A program made the position numbers and the translations under genes. Below the pieces are notes generated by a model. That model did no database searches. It saw nothing but the letters and a program-made list of their open reading frames with translations, and was not told the origin of the DNA. A stretch of DNA of 35,178 nucleotides, taken from contig JADMJR010000318.1 of NCBI GenBank assembly GCA_018780365.1, positions 1 to 35,178 of the forward strand, written 5' to 3'. Of this stretch, positions 1 through 8,241 are shown piece by piece (position 1 is the stretch's first letter; the number at the start of each line of letters is the position of its first letter). The DNA comes from Acidovorax sp. GTDB lineage: Bacteria; Pseudomonadota; Gammaproteobacteria; Burkholderiales; Burkholderiaceae_C.

Positions 1-905
1 GCTTCGGGCGTGCTGGCCACGATCTCCAGGCCCTGGTCGAGCATGCGCTTCTTCAAGGCGGGGTCGTTCATGGCGGCAATGGCGGCGTCCGAGAGCTTCT
101 TCTTGAGCGCTGGCGGCAGGCCCTTGGGCGCAGCCATGCCCTGCCACGAGTACACCTCGGCACCGGCCACGCCGGCCTCGGCCAGGGTGGGCACGTCGGG
201 CAGCACGGGGCTGCGCTTGTCGCCGGTGACGGCAATCGCATGCAGCTTGCCGCCGCGGATGTGCTGCAGCACGGCGTTCACATTCTGGAACGAGAACTCC
301 ACCTGCCCGCCCAGCAGGTCGTTGATGGCCGGGGCACCGCCCTTGTAGGGGATGTGCAGGCCTTCGGTGCCACTCTGCTGCCAAAACACTTCGGCCGAGA
401 GGTGGTCCGACGAGCCGTTGCCCGAGCTCGCAAAGCTCACCTTGCCGGGGTTGGCCTTGAGTTGGGCGATCACCTCCTTCACGGTGCGGGCCTTCTGGTT
501 GGGCGCGGCCACCAGCACGTTGGGCGCCTGCACGGGCACGGTGATGTAGTCGAAATCCTTGAGCGCGTCGTACGGCACGCTCTTGAGCAGGTGCGGCGCC
601 ACGACGAAGGCGCCCAGCGAGGACACCAGCAGCGTGTAGCCATCGGGTGCCGCGCGCTTGACCGCACCCGCACCCAGCGTGCCCGTGGCACCGGGGCGGT
701 TGTCCACCACGAAGCTCTGCCCCAGCTTCTCGCCCATGTGCAGGGCCATGGCACGGGCCACCATGTCGGTGGAACCACCGGCCGGGAAGGGCACGACGAT
801 GGTCACGGGTTTCTCGGGCCAAGGCGTGGCAGCTGTCTGAGCGGATGCGGCGACGGAGAGAGTACAGGCGCTGGCAACCAGCAGCAGCAGTTTCTTGATG
901 AGCAT
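1..905 (-). CDS. Bug-type tripartite tricarboxylate transporter receptor (partial, C-terminus missing)
   Basis: Periplasmic solute-binding receptor of the Bug/TctC family, which captures small carboxylates for a TctAB-type permease or acts as a sensor. The reading frame runs from an ATG at 905 and is open to the window edge, giving 301 residues of a family usually 320-330 long, so only the last few tens of residues are missing. Residues 1-23 form a signal peptide (MLIKKLLLLVASACTLSVAA, cut near ASA-QT). The family signature WPEKPVTIVVPFPAGGSTD follows, then the usual PNQKARTV, SSGNGSSDHLSAE and IPYKGGAPA segments. A good ribosome site, AGGAGA, lies 8 nt before the ATG. It sits 79 nt downstream of kdgD on the same strand, so an operon is likely and the ligand may be glucarate, galactarate or another sugar diacid. 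That substrate is inference; no TctA or TctB is visible here. Confidence 0.93.
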   Translation of the reverse strand, partial: MLIKKLLLLVASACTLSVAASAQTAATPWPEKPVTIVVPFPAGGSTDMVARAMALHMGEKLGQSFVVDNRPGATGTLGAGAVKRAAPDGYTLLVSSLGAFVVAPHLLKSVPYDALKDFDYITVPVQAPNVLVAAPNQKARTVKEVIAQLKANPGKVSFASSGNGSSDHLSAEVFWQQSGTEGLHIPYKGGAPAINDLLGGQVEFSFQNVNAVLQHIRGGKLHAIAVTGDKRSPVLPDVPTLAEAGVAGAEVYSWQGMAAPKGLPPALKKKLSDAAIAAMNDPALKKRMLDQGLEIVASTPE

Positions 906-984
906 GGGGAATGTCTCCTGAGAGGGGGGGTTAGTGACCCTCTGCGGGGCCTTGGCTTGAAAGGTTGGCGTGGGATGGGCGCGC

Positions 985-1896
985 TTACTGCGGGCCGAGC
1001 TTGTCGATGAGCGCCTTGAGCTCTTCCATCTCATGGGGCTTGAGGTCCGTCAGCGGCGCCCGCACCGGCCCACCGTCATGGCCCACGATCTTGGCGCCCG
1101 CCTTGATGATGGAGACGCCATAGCCTTCCACCCGGTTGCGGATGGCCAGATACGGCATGAAGAACTCCTTGAGCAGCTTGTGCTGCGTGGCGATGTCGTC
1201 GGCCGCCACCGCCTTGTAGAACTCCATCGCCGTCTTGGGGATGAAGTTGAAAACCGCCGACGAATACACCGGCGTGCCCAGCGCCTTGTAGGCGGCTGCA
1301 TACACCTCGGCCGTGGGCAGGCCGCCCAGGTAGGAGAAACGGTCGCCCATCTTCATGTAGATGGACGACATGGTCTCGATGTTGCCCACACCGTCCTTGA
1401 AACCGATCAGGTTGGGGCAGCGCTCGGCCAGGATGGCCAGGGAGTCGGCCGTGAGCTTGGTGCGGTCGCGGTTGTAGACGATCACGCCGAACTTCACGCT
1501 GTTGCAGACCTGGGCCACATGCTCGATCAGGCCCTCCTGGCCCGCTTCGGTCAGGTAATGGGGCAACAGCAGGATGCCGTGCGCCCCCAGGCGCTCAGCC
1601 TCTTGCGCATGGGCAATGGCGGTGCGGGTGGGGCCACCGGCACCGGCAATGATCGGCACCTTGCCACGGCAGGTGTCCACGGCGGTCTTGATGACCTGGC
1701 TGTACTCCGCACCGGCCAGCGAGAAATACTCACCCGTGCCACCGGCGGCGAACAGGGCGCTGGCGCCGTAGGGGGCCAGCCACTCCAGGCGCTCGATGTA
1801 GGACTTGGGGCGGAATTCTCCCTGCTCGTCGAAATCCGTGATGGGGAAGGACAGCAGGCCGGAGCCCATGATGGTTTTGAGGTCTTGAGGAGTCAT
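985..1896 (-). CDS. kdgD: 5-dehydro-4-deoxyglucarate dehydratase (KDG dehydratase)
   Basis: Converts 5-dehydro-4-deoxy-D-glucarate to 2,5-dioxopentanoate (alpha-ketoglutarate semialdehyde) with loss of water and CO2, a step of glucarate and galactarate breakdown in the cytoplasm. The 303-residue product is a DHDPS/NAL-family TIM barrel of normal length. Visible landmarks are GGTGEYFSL (residues 52-60), the catalytic tyrosine in [11 protein letters not shown] (Y141) and the Schiff-base lysine in LIGFKDG (K167). I chose the ATG at 1896 ([13 protein letters not shown]) because it matches the family N-terminus; the frame continues upstream to 2022 but that part reads through the putative operator and is not protein-like. 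The ribosome site is weak. The Bug receptor follows in the same direction, consistent with one transcription unit for uptake and breakdown of sugar diacids. Confidence 0.95.
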   Translation of the reverse strand: MTPQDLKTIMGSGLLSFPITDFDEQGEFRPKSYIERLEWLAPYGASALFAAGGTGEYFSLAGAEYSQVIKTAVDTCRGKVPIIAGAGGPTRTAIAHAQEAERLGAHGILLLPHYLTEAGQEGLIEHVAQVCNSVKFGVIVYNRDRTKLTADSLAILAERCPNLIGFKDGVGNIETMSSIYMKMGDRFSYLGGLPTAEVYAAAYKALGTPVYSSAVFNFIPKTAMEFYKAVAADDIATQHKLLKEFFMPYLAIRNRVEGYGVSIIKAGAKIVGHDGGPVRAPLTDLKPHEMEELKALIDKLGPQ

Positions 1897-1954
1897 GGTG
1901 TCCGTGGTCAATTCGTGGTGATTCAATGCCAATGCCTGAATGTTAACGTTGTCA

Positions 1955-1965
1955 TTGTCGTACAA
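1955..1965. promoter_or_regulatory. FadR/GntR-like operator upstream of kdgD
   Basis: TTGTCGTACAA is a perfect 4-3-4 inverted repeat, 59 nt upstream of the kdgD start. It fits the TnGTnnnACnA pattern bound by FadR-subfamily (FCD-domain) GntR regulators, which often control sugar-acid genes. No GntR gene is visible in the window, so the cognate regulator would have to lie outside it. Confidence 0.45.
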
Positions 1966-2094
1966 CATGGGATAAACCCTTGGTATTGGGTATTTCTTGG
2001 AAGTTGCTTGTGTGCCCGACAAAGACTTTCAAAACCACCGTTTGCCGAAGTACCGCGCTCGCCATGGATCCGCCTTGAACACAGGAGGCGAAAA

Positions 2095-2142
2095 ATGGAC
2101 CGGGCACCGCAACAGCGGGATGGCTTGTGCCGCGCGGCCTGA
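2095..2142 (+). CDS. Possible 15-residue small ORF with perfect Shine-Dalgarno
   Basis: AGGAGG at 2083-2088 is followed after six bases (CGAAAA) by ATG at 2095 and then 15 codons (MDRAPQQRDGLCRAA) to TGA at 2142. This is the best Shine-Dalgarno in the surrounding region, better than those of the annotated genes beside it. The peptide has no recognisable domain. It could be a leader peptide or upstream ORF for the Crp-family gene that starts 160 nt later, a small protein, or chance. Only the translation signal supports it. Confidence 0.3.
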   Translation: MDRAPQQRDGLCRAA

Positions 2143-2302
2143 TTTCCGACGCGCCCACATGCCTTGATGAGCGTGTGGTGAGTACGCCCAAAACACCGAG
2201 GCCGCACTCCACCACAGCCACCTCGTGCGTAGGCTTTGTCCCATTGGCGCACGCCCCGATCTCTTACAAAATCCGGGCGGCCGTCTTTCTGCACGAACAC
2301 CA

Positions 2303-2995
2303 ATGACAATGACCACCGCCTCACTGGACCTCTTCCTCTCTCAATCGTCGTGGACCTCTTGCCTGACCGATGAGGAGGCTGCGCGCATGCGCAAGGCGAT
2401 CACGGTCCGCAGCTTCCCCGCCGGCAGCGCGGTATTTGCACGTGGCACGCCGACGGCTCACTGGGCGGGGGTGATGGAAGGAATGCTGAAGCTCGACAAC
2501 ATCACCGAAGAAGGCCGCACCAGCACCTTTGCGGGCGTGCCCTCGGGTGCCTGGTTCGGAGAGGGATCGGTGCTCAAGGACGAGCCCCGGCCGTATGCCG
2601 TGACGGCGCTGACGGACAGCGTGGTGGCGCTGCTGCCGCGCAGTGAGTTTCTGCGGCTGCTACACGAGAGCCATCCGTTTGCGCTGTGGCTGATCGGGCA
2701 GCTCAACGCACGCCTGGCGCACTATGTGGCGCTGGTGCAGACCGACCGGCTGGGCGACACCACGGCGCAGGTGGCGCACAGCCTGTCGGGACTGTTCAAC
2801 GATGCGTTGTTCCCCAACACCGCGCGGCGCATCACGCTGTCGCAAGAGGAACTGGGGCGCCTGTCGGGCGTGTCGCGCCAGGTAGCCAACCGCGCGCTGC
2901 AGGAGCTGCAGGACCGGGGCGCGATCCGCCTGGGCTATGGGTCGATTGAGGTGATCGACCTGAAGACTCTGCAGGCCATCGCAAGGGAGGGCTGA
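2303..2995 (+). CDS. Crp/Fnr-family transcriptional regulator
   Basis: A 230-residue DNA-binding regulator with an N-terminal cyclic-nucleotide-binding fold (about residues 15-130, with WFGEGSVLKDEPRPYAVTAL) and a C-terminal winged helix (LSQEELGRLSGVSRQVANRA as recognition region, about residues 176-195). It lacks the N-terminal cysteine cluster of true Fnr, so it is not an Fnr-type oxygen sensor; the effector is unknown. The start at 2303 (MTMTTASLDLF) fits the family; a second ATG two codons on (2309) is an alternative. It ends four bases before the end of the convergent acyl-CoA ligase gene. Proteins of this type lie next to acyl-CoA ligases in related genomes, as I recall, so regulation of that neighbour is possible but not shown. 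Confidence 0.9.
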   Translation: MTMTTASLDLFLSQSSWTSCLTDEEAARMRKAITVRSFPAGSAVFARGTPTAHWAGVMEGMLKLDNITEEGRTSTFAGVPSGAWFGEGSVLKDEPRPYAVTALTDSVVALLPRSEFLRLLHESHPFALWLIGQLNARLAHYVALVQTDRLGDTTAQVAHSLSGLFNDALFPNTARRITLSQEELGRLSGVSRQVANRALQELQDRGAIRLGYGSIEVIDLKTLQAIAREG

Positions 2996-3005
2996 ACGCT
3001 CAGCC
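2990..3005. terminator. Short hairpin over the two convergent stop codons
   Basis: GGCTGA and TCAGCC form a perfect 6-bp stem with an ACGC loop. It spans the stop codons of both the Crp-family gene and the acyl-CoA ligase gene. There is no U-tract on either strand, so intrinsic termination is doubtful; it could slow polymerase or protect 3' ends. Confidence 0.3.
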
Positions 3006-4688
3006 TGCGGGCTCTGCCTGAACCTGCGCCAGCTTGGTGATGGCCTCGCGGCTGCCCGCGATCTCGCGCAGGCGAAACTTCTGGATCTTGCCCGTGGCCG
3101 TGCGCGGCAGCACGTCGAAGACGACCTGGCGCGGGCACTTGAAGCGCGCCAGGTGGGCACGGCAGAAGTCGATCAGTTCCTCGGCGCTGACGCTGCCCAC
3201 GGCCTCGGGCTTGAGCTCCACGAAGGCGCAAGGCACCTCGCCCCAGCGCTCATCGGGCTGGGCCACCACAGCGGCCAGCAGCACGGCGGGGTGGCGGTGC
3301 AGCACGTCTTCCACCTCCACCGAGGAGATGTTCTCGCCGCCCGAGATGATGACGTCCTTGGAGCGGTCGGTGATCTGCACATAGCCATCGGGGTGCAACA
3401 CCGCGATGTCGCCGGTGTGGAACCAACCGCCGGCAAAGGCCTTGGCCGTGGCGCCGGGGTTCTTGAGGTAGCCCTTCATCACCGTGTTGCCGCGGACCAT
3501 GATCTCGCCGGCCGTCACGCCATCGGCCGGCACGGGCTGCAGCGTGTCGGGATTGAGCACGCGCAGGTGCTCCAGCGCAGCGGCGCGCACGCCCTGGCGC
3601 GCCTGCAGGCGGGCGCGGTCTGCAGCGGGCACCGTCGCCCAGCCCGGCTGCTGGACGCAGCTCACCGGCGTGCCCGAGACTTCGGTGATGCCGTACACGT
3701 GGTCCACATCGAAGCCCATCGCGGCAATCGCCTGCAGGATGGCGGCGGGGGGAGGCGAGCCGGCCGTGAGCACACGCACCGGGCGCGGCAGCACGATGCG
3801 CTCGTGCGCCGGTGCATTGGCCAGCATGGCCAGCACCGTGGGCGCAGCGCAGAAATGGTCTACACCATGCTCGGCAATGGCCTCGAAGATGGCCTTGGCC
3901 GTGACCTTGCGCAGGCACACATGCGTGCCCGCCGCCGCCGTGACGGCCCAGGTGAAGCACCAGCCGTTGGCGTGGAACATGGGCAGCGTCCACAGGTAGA
4001 CGGGGTTGCGCGGCATCGCCCAGTCGGTCATCTGCAGCAGGCTCATGAGGTAGGCGCCACGGTGGCTGGGCACCACGCCCTTGGGGTCGCCCGTGGTGCC
4101 CGAGGTGTAGTTCAGTGCGATCGGGTCCCACTCGTCTTCGGGCCACAGGCCGGCAAAGGCCGGGTCGCCTTCGGCCAGCAGGGCTTCATAGTCGAGTGCG
4201 CCGAAGGCCGGCTGTGCGGGCAGGCCCGTGTCGTGGATGGCGACCACCAGCGGTGGCTGCGCCAGGCCAGCGACGGCCTGGGCCGCCAGCGCCGCGAACT
4301 CGCTGTCCACCAGCAGCACACGCGCCTCGCCGTGGCTCAGGATGAAGCCGATGGCCTCGGCGTCGAGCCGGCAGTTGATGGCGTTGATGACCGCGCCGCA
4401 CAGGGGGATGCCCAGGTGCGCCTCCAGCATTGCGGGCGTGTTGGGCGCGAGGATGGCCACGGTGTCGCCGCGCTGCACGCCGCGCCGCGCCAGCGCGCTG
4501 GCCAGGCGGTAGGCGCGCTCGCGCGTCTGTGCCCAGGTCTGCGTGCTGCCCGCGTGCACCACGGCAATGCCATCGGGATGCACCTGCGCGCTGCGGTCCA
4601 GAAAGCCCAGCGGTGTGAGCGGCAGGTGGTTGGCGGGGGTGCGTTCCAGGCCTTGCTGGTAGGGGCTGCGGTGGGGGCTGTGGCTCAT
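3000..4688 (-). CDS. AMP-forming acyl-CoA ligase
   Basis: Activates a carboxylic acid to its acyl-CoA through an acyl-adenylate in the cytoplasm. The 562-residue product has the whole ANL-superfamily set: the phosphate-binding loop YTSGTTGDPKGVV (about residues 194-206), FHANGWCFTW, YGITEVSGTP, HTGDIAVLHPDGYVQITDRS, the hinge region KDVIISGGENISSVEVE and the C-terminal catalytic lysine in PRTATGKIQKFRLRE. The pattern resembles medium-chain or methylmercaptopropionate-type (DmdB-like) ligases, but the substrate cannot be read from sequence. The ATG at 4688 (MSHSPHRS) is chosen because GGAGA lies five bases ahead; ATGs at 4700 and 4712 are in frame but without such a site. It lies 26 nt after the nitroreductase stop, so the two are probably co-transcribed. 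Confidence 0.93.
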   Translation of the reverse strand: MSHSPHRSPYQQGLERTPANHLPLTPLGFLDRSAQVHPDGIAVVHAGSTQTWAQTRERAYRLASALARRGVQRGDTVAILAPNTPAMLEAHLGIPLCGAVINAINCRLDAEAIGFILSHGEARVLLVDSEFAALAAQAVAGLAQPPLVVAIHDTGLPAQPAFGALDYEALLAEGDPAFAGLWPEDEWDPIALNYTSGTTGDPKGVVPSHRGAYLMSLLQMTDWAMPRNPVYLWTLPMFHANGWCFTWAVTAAAGTHVCLRKVTAKAIFEAIAEHGVDHFCAAPTVLAMLANAPAHERIVLPRPVRVLTAGSPPPAAILQAIAAMGFDVDHVYGITEVSGTPVSCVQQPGWATVPAADRARLQARQGVRAAALEHLRVLNPDTLQPVPADGVTAGEIMVRGNTVMKGYLKNPGATAKAFAGGWFHTGDIAVLHPDGYVQITDRSKDVIISGGENISSVEVEDVLHRHPAVLLAAVVAQPDERWGEVPCAFVELKPEAVGSVSAEELIDFCRAHLARFKCPRQVVFDVLPRTATGKIQKFRLREIAGSREAITKLAQVQAEPAG

Positions 4689-4714
4689 GCGGGTCTCCAT
4701 TTCTTGGGGCACGG

Positions 4715-5476
4715 TCAGGGGTGGAAGGTGGTGAACGACCCAACGCTCTCGCGTTCCGTCACCAGCGTGTTCTCGATGCAGGCCGGGTCGGCATGGCCCA
4801 GGCCCATGCCGCAGACCACCATCTCGGTGTCGGGGATGCCCAGCTCGGCATGGATAACCTGGTGGAACCTGGTGAACGCCACCTGCGGGCAGGTATCGAG
4901 CCCGCGCGCGCGGGCCGCCACCATCAGGCTCTGCAGGAACATGCCGTAGTCGAGCAGACTGCCGGCCTGCAGGGCACGGCTCACCGTGAAGATCAGCCCC
5001 ACGGGCGCATCGAAGAAGCGGTAGTTGCGGCCGTGCTGGGCATGCATGCGCGCCTTGTCTCCCTTGGCAATGCCGAGCAGGCCATACAGGTCCCAGCCCA
5101 CCTTGCGGCGCCGGTCCACATAGGGCGAAACCCAGTCGATCGGGTAGTAGTGGTAGGGCTCGGTGAGGGCCTCGGCCGCATCCCCATCGTTGTTCACGGC
5201 GGAGATGGCGGCGCTCAACCGCTCCTTGGCGCTGCCCGTGAGCACATGCACGCGCCAGGGCTGGGTGTTCATGCCCGAGGCCGCATGGCGCGCCACGTCG
5301 AGGATCGCATGCACCTCACCCGGCCCCACCGGCGTGGGCAAAAAGGCACGGATGCTGCGCCGCGAAACAATGGCCCAGTCCACCGCCCGCTTTAGCGCAG
5401 GAGCGGGAACGGGTGCGGTCGAATCCCGAGGTACGGAGTGTGCAGTGGGCGATGGAGGCGTCGGTGAACAGGTCAT
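4715..5476 (-). CDS. Nitroreductase-family flavoprotein
   Basis: FMN-dependent NAD(P)H oxidoreductase of the nitroreductase fold, 253 residues. Family marks are SRRSIRAFLPTPV (about residues 38-50; the RRS/R flavin-phosphate contact), ASGMNTQPWRVHVLTG (66-81), the DYGMFLQSLMVAARARGLDTC helix-turn segment and the closing GMGLGHAD. The region between (VDRRRKVGWDLYGLLGIAKGD) is of the kind found in the larger nitroreductases that act on aromatic or quinone substrates. The natural substrate is unknown. It is the first gene of a probable two-gene unit with the acyl-CoA ligase and is divergent from the LacI regulator, with 106 nt between starts, which makes that regulator a plausible controller. 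The start is the first ATG; its ribosome site is weak. Confidence 0.9.
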   Translation of the reverse strand: MTCSPTPPSPTAHSVPRDSTAPVPAPALKRAVDWAIVSRRSIRAFLPTPVGPGEVHAILDVARHAASGMNTQPWRVHVLTGSAKERLSAAISAVNNDGDAAEALTEPYHYYPIDWVSPYVDRRRKVGWDLYGLLGIAKGDKARMHAQHGRNYRFFDAPVGLIFTVSRALQAGSLLDYGMFLQSLMVAARARGLDTCPQVAFTRFHQVIHAELGIPDTEMVVCGMGLGHADPACIENTLVTERESVGSFTTFHP

Positions 5477-5509
5477 GGCGGCATGCTAGGCAGGGATGCC
5501 GCTTGTGAC

Positions 5510-5525
5510 TGTCGATGCAATGACA
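5510..5525. promoter_or_regulatory. Candidate LacI-type operator
   Basis: TGTCGATGCAATGACA is a 16-bp imperfect palindrome (six of eight base pairs match) centred in the divergent nitroreductase-LacI region, 34 nt upstream of the nitroreductase start. Even spacing and a central dyad are typical for LacI-family sites, but there is only one copy and no experimental support. Confidence 0.35.
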
Positions 5526-5582
5526 TTTGGCGGGATTCACCCGGCGCCCAAGTCTCAGAACCTGTTCTTATAGACTCCCCGC

Positions 5583-6620
5583 ATGCCTGCTGCCCCGCCT
5601 CCCGCCCCCCCATTTACCGCCACGCGCGACCGCCCCGTGGTCACGCTGCGCGAGGTGGCCGAGCGCGCGGGGGTGTCGATGATCACCGTCTCGCGCGCGA
5701 TCAACACGCCGCACCAGGTGTCCGAGCGCACGCGGGTGCGCGTGCAGGAGGTCGTCTCCACCATGGGCTACGTGCCCAACCTCGTGGCGGGCGGCCTGCG
5801 TTCGGCGCGCAGCCACGTCGTCACGGCACTGGTCCCCACCCTCACGGGCCCGCTGTTTGGAGAGATGGTGCAAGCGCTCACCGATGCGCTGGAGTTGCGC
5901 GGCTTCCAGGTGATACTGGGCCAGGTGGGCTATGCGCGGTCGCGCGAAGACGCGTTGCTGCGCGCTATTGTGGGCCGGCGGCCCGATGGCATCGTGCTCA
6001 CAGGCATCATGCATTCGCCCGAGGGGCGACGCATGCTGACGGCATCCGGCATCCCCGTCGTGGAGACCTGGGACTTCACCACAACACCCATCGACATGCT
6101 GGTGGGCCTGCGGCATGAGGAGCTGGGTGCAGCCGTGTGCGAACACCTGCATGCCAAAGGCCGGCACCGGCTTGCGCTGCTGAGCGGTGGCGATGAACGC
6201 GCCGCGCGCCGCGCCCAAGGGTTCGCAGTGGCGGCCGCACGCCTGGGCCTGCGCGCGCCCACCGTCCGGCTGGGTAAATCCCCCACCACCCACGCCGACG
6301 GCCGCGAAGGTTTGGCTGCGCTGCTCGCCGACGCACCCGACATCGATGCGGTGTTCTGTAGCTCCGACATGCTGGCCCTGGGTGTGCTGACCGAGGCACG
6401 CGTGCGCGGCATCGCCGTGCCAGAGCAACTGGCCGTCATGGGCTTTGGCGACATCGACTTCGCCCAGACCCTGAGCCCGAGCCTCTCCACCGTGCGCATC
6501 GATGGCACGCGCATGGGCCAGACGGCAGCCCGGTTGATCGCCGACCGCGCCGAGGGCAAGGCCGTGGCCGCGCCTGTGGTGGACATCGGTTTCTCGATCA
6601 TTGAACGGGACAGCACTTAG
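5583..6620 (+). CDS. LacI-family transcriptional regulator
   Basis: A 345-residue repressor-type protein. The helix-turn-helix and hinge lie at residues 20-75 (VTLREVAERAGVSMITVSRA then GYVPNLVAGGLRS), followed by a periplasmic-binding-protein-like effector domain (VVTALVPTLTGPLFGEMVQ to the end) with the typical PDGIVLTG, FCSSDMLALGVL and VMGFGDIDFAQTLSPSLSTV segments. The pattern is closest to the gluconate-repressor (GntR) branch of LacI, so a sugar acid is a possible effector; this is inference. The start has an alanine/proline-rich tail of about 18 residues before the DNA-binding domain; an alternative start inside that tail is not available as ATG. It is divergent from the nitroreductase/ligase pair. 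Confidence 0.92.
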   Translation: MPAAPPPAPPFTATRDRPVVTLREVAERAGVSMITVSRAINTPHQVSERTRVRVQEVVSTMGYVPNLVAGGLRSARSHVVTALVPTLTGPLFGEMVQALTDALELRGFQVILGQVGYARSREDALLRAIVGRRPDGIVLTGIMHSPEGRRMLTASGIPVVETWDFTTTPIDMLVGLRHEELGAAVCEHLHAKGRHRLALLSGGDERAARRAQGFAVAAARLGLRAPTVRLGKSPTTHADGREGLAALLADAPDIDAVFCSSDMLALGVLTEARVRGIAVPEQLAVMGFGDIDFAQTLSPSLSTVRIDGTRMGQTAARLIADRAEGKAVAAPVVDIGFSIIERDST

Positions 6621-6692
6621 CGGCGCAGAGACCTTAGAACCCTGTTCAAGATCTTTTCGGGGTCGCGCAAGCACCTTGCCGAGATGGGATTC

Positions 6693-8168
6693 TTACCTCC
6701 TCGCCCCGTCCCGCACCACGCCCGCCAGCTTTGTCACCAGCGGCTCCATCGCCTCCACCGGCACCTGCGCATAGCCCAGCAGAAAACCGCGCCAGGGCTG
6801 GGCGCGCAGGCCCACGGCGTGCAGGCTCAATGCCGGGGCCATGATGCCGTGCTGCGCCAACAGGCGCGCGCTCAGCGCCACATCGTCGGCCGCAGCGTCG
6901 TGCAGGCGCAGGGCCAGGTGCATGCCGGCCGACCCGCCATGCACGGTGGCCACGTCGCCCAGGTGCCGAGTGAGCGCAGCCACCAGCACATCGCGGCGCT
7001 GGCGGTACAGGCGGCGCATGCGCCGCAGGTGCAGGCTGAACTGGCCGCTGGTGATGAACTCGGCCAGCGCCAGCTGCTCGGCAGTGCGGCCGCGCGGTGC
7101 GGCCCGGTCCAGCATCTCGGAGAGCGCTGGCGCCAGCGCCGTGGGCACCACCATGAAACCCATGCGCAGCGCCGGAAACAGCGTCTTGCTGAACGTGCCC
7201 AGGTAGACCACGGGTGCATCCATCGCCAGGCCCTGCATGCATGCCAGTGGCGGGCCATCGTGGCGAAACTCGCTGTCGTAATCGTCTTCCACCACCAGCG
7301 CACCCGCCTTGCGCGCCCCCTCGATCAGCGCCAGCCGCCGTGCCAGACTGAGCACACTGCCCACAGGGTACTGGTGCGAGGGCGTGGCGTAGATCAGCCG
7401 GGGCCGCTGGCGCAGCCAGTCGCTGGCCGTGGGGGCCATGCCCTCGGCATCCACCACGATGCCGAGGGTCTTGAGCTGTGCCGCACGAAATGCGGCCACC
7501 GCGCCCTGATAGCCGGGGTTTTCCACCCACACCTTGTCGCCTGCATCGGCGAACACGCGGGCACACAGGTCCAGGCTGCTCTGCGTGCCGTCGGTGATGA
7601 AGACTTGCCCAGCCTCCACCACCGCACCGCGCGCCACGCGCAGGTGGCCGGCAATGGCCTCGCGCAGCGCGGGCTCGCCCGCCGGGTCGGCATAGTTGAG
7701 CTGCGCGGGCTTCAGCGAGGCCCAGGCCCGATCCAGCATGCGCCGCCAGCGCGCGAGCGGAAAGTCCCGCAGCGAGGGCACACCGGGCGCAAACGCCACA
7801 GAAACCTCCGAGCCCGGCAGGAGCGGCATGTTCTGCGCACGCCGCGACAGGCTGACGCGCGGCACACTCGGCTGTGCCTGCAGAGCAGCCGCAGGCGTGA
7901 GCAGCCCCGCCAGCGGCGCCACCACGCTGCCGCGCCGGCTCACGAGCAAGAACCCCTCGGTGGCCAGCTGCTCGTAGGCATACAGCACGCTGTTGCGCGC
8001 CACGGCCAGATCGGCCGCAAGTGTGCGGCTCGCGGGCAGGCGCGTGCCGCTGCTCAGCAGGCCGCTGCGTATGCCCTGGCGCAGGCATTCGTGCAACTGG
8101 CGCTGCTGCGACCAGGGGGCATGCAGCGGCCTGGACTGGAAGTCAGAGAAAAGGAGCTGGTAATCCAT
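6693..8168 (-). CDS. MocR-type regulator (GntR helix-turn-helix fused to aminotransferase fold)
   Basis: A 491-residue PLP-dependent transcription factor of the MocR/PdxR group. Residues 20-85 hold the winged helix (GTRLPASRTLAADLAVARNS then LATEGFLLVSRRGS); residues 120-491 are a type I aminotransferase fold with the PLP-phosphate region ITDGTQSSLD (191-200), ENPGYQGA, the aspartate of VVEDDYDSEFRHDG and the Schiff-base lysine in YLGTFSKTLFPALRMG (K328). MocR proteins usually act on an adjacent, divergently transcribed gene and sense PLP or an amine. Here the divergent gene encodes a PPOX-fold flavoprotein, a common partner in this family, and the spacer contains repeated motifs suited to such a regulator. 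Confidence 0.95.
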   Translation of the reverse strand: MDYQLLFSDFQSRPLHAPWSQQRQLHECLRQGIRSGLLSSGTRLPASRTLAADLAVARNSVLYAYEQLATEGFLLVSRRGSVVAPLAGLLTPAAALQAQPSVPRVSLSRRAQNMPLLPGSEVSVAFAPGVPSLRDFPLARWRRMLDRAWASLKPAQLNYADPAGEPALREAIAGHLRVARGAVVEAGQVFITDGTQSSLDLCARVFADAGDKVWVENPGYQGAVAAFRAAQLKTLGIVVDAEGMAPTASDWLRQRPRLIYATPSHQYPVGSVLSLARRLALIEGARKAGALVVEDDYDSEFRHDGPPLACMQGLAMDAPVVYLGTFSKTLFPALRMGFMVVPTALAPALSEMLDRAAPRGRTAEQLALAEFITSGQFSLHLRRMRRLYRQRRDVLVAALTRHLGDVATVHGGSAGMHLALRLHDAAADDVALSARLLAQHGIMAPALSLHAVGLRAQPWRGFLLGYAQVPVEAMEPLVTKLAGVVRDGARR

Positions 8169-8189
8169 GGAGAAGCCGCGTGTTCTGTG

Positions 8190-8206
8190 GCCCTAAAAAA
8201 TAGGGC
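8190..8206. promoter_or_regulatory. Inverted repeat in the MocR-PPOX spacer
   Basis: GCCCTA, five A residues, TAGGGC: a perfect 6-bp inverted repeat of 17 bp, located 22 nt upstream of the MocR start. It could be an operator for autoregulation or part of the shared promoter. Confidence 0.4.
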
Positions 8207-8211
8207 GATGG

Positions 8212-8241
8212 TGGGTCTTATTCTGGCACCACACTGGGTCT
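8212..8241 (+). promoter_or_regulatory. Direct TGGGTCT repeats, candidate MocR binding site
   Basis: TGGGTCT occurs at 8212-8218 and again at 8235-8241, 23 bp start to start, so roughly two helical turns apart on one face of the DNA. MocR proteins characteristically bind such direct repeats upstream of the divergent target gene. The second copy is also inside an inverted repeat CACTG/CAGTG (8232-8236 and 8243-8247). Confidence 0.45.

Larger units (their letters stand above)
1897..2302. other. Intergenic region between kdgD and the Crp-family gene
   Basis: About 400 bases between divergent genes. It holds the TTGTCGTACAA operator near kdgD, a GGGATAAACCC near-palindrome at 1969-1979, a 15-codon ORF with a strong Shine-Dalgarno (2095-2142), and a weak possible plus-strand promoter, TTGGCG at 2244-2249 spaced 17 nt from CAAAAT at 2267-2272. 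I see no repeat or RNA gene in the remainder. Confidence 0.5.

Noticed and set aside
2303-2995. Fnr oxygen sensor
   Set aside because: The N-terminal cysteine cluster required for the [4Fe-4S] centre is missing; only a general Crp/Fnr call is justified.
3153-4949. Plus-strand open frame of 598 codons opposite the acyl-CoA ligase
   Set aside because: Same shadow effect; the opposite strand has complete ANL-superfamily motifs.
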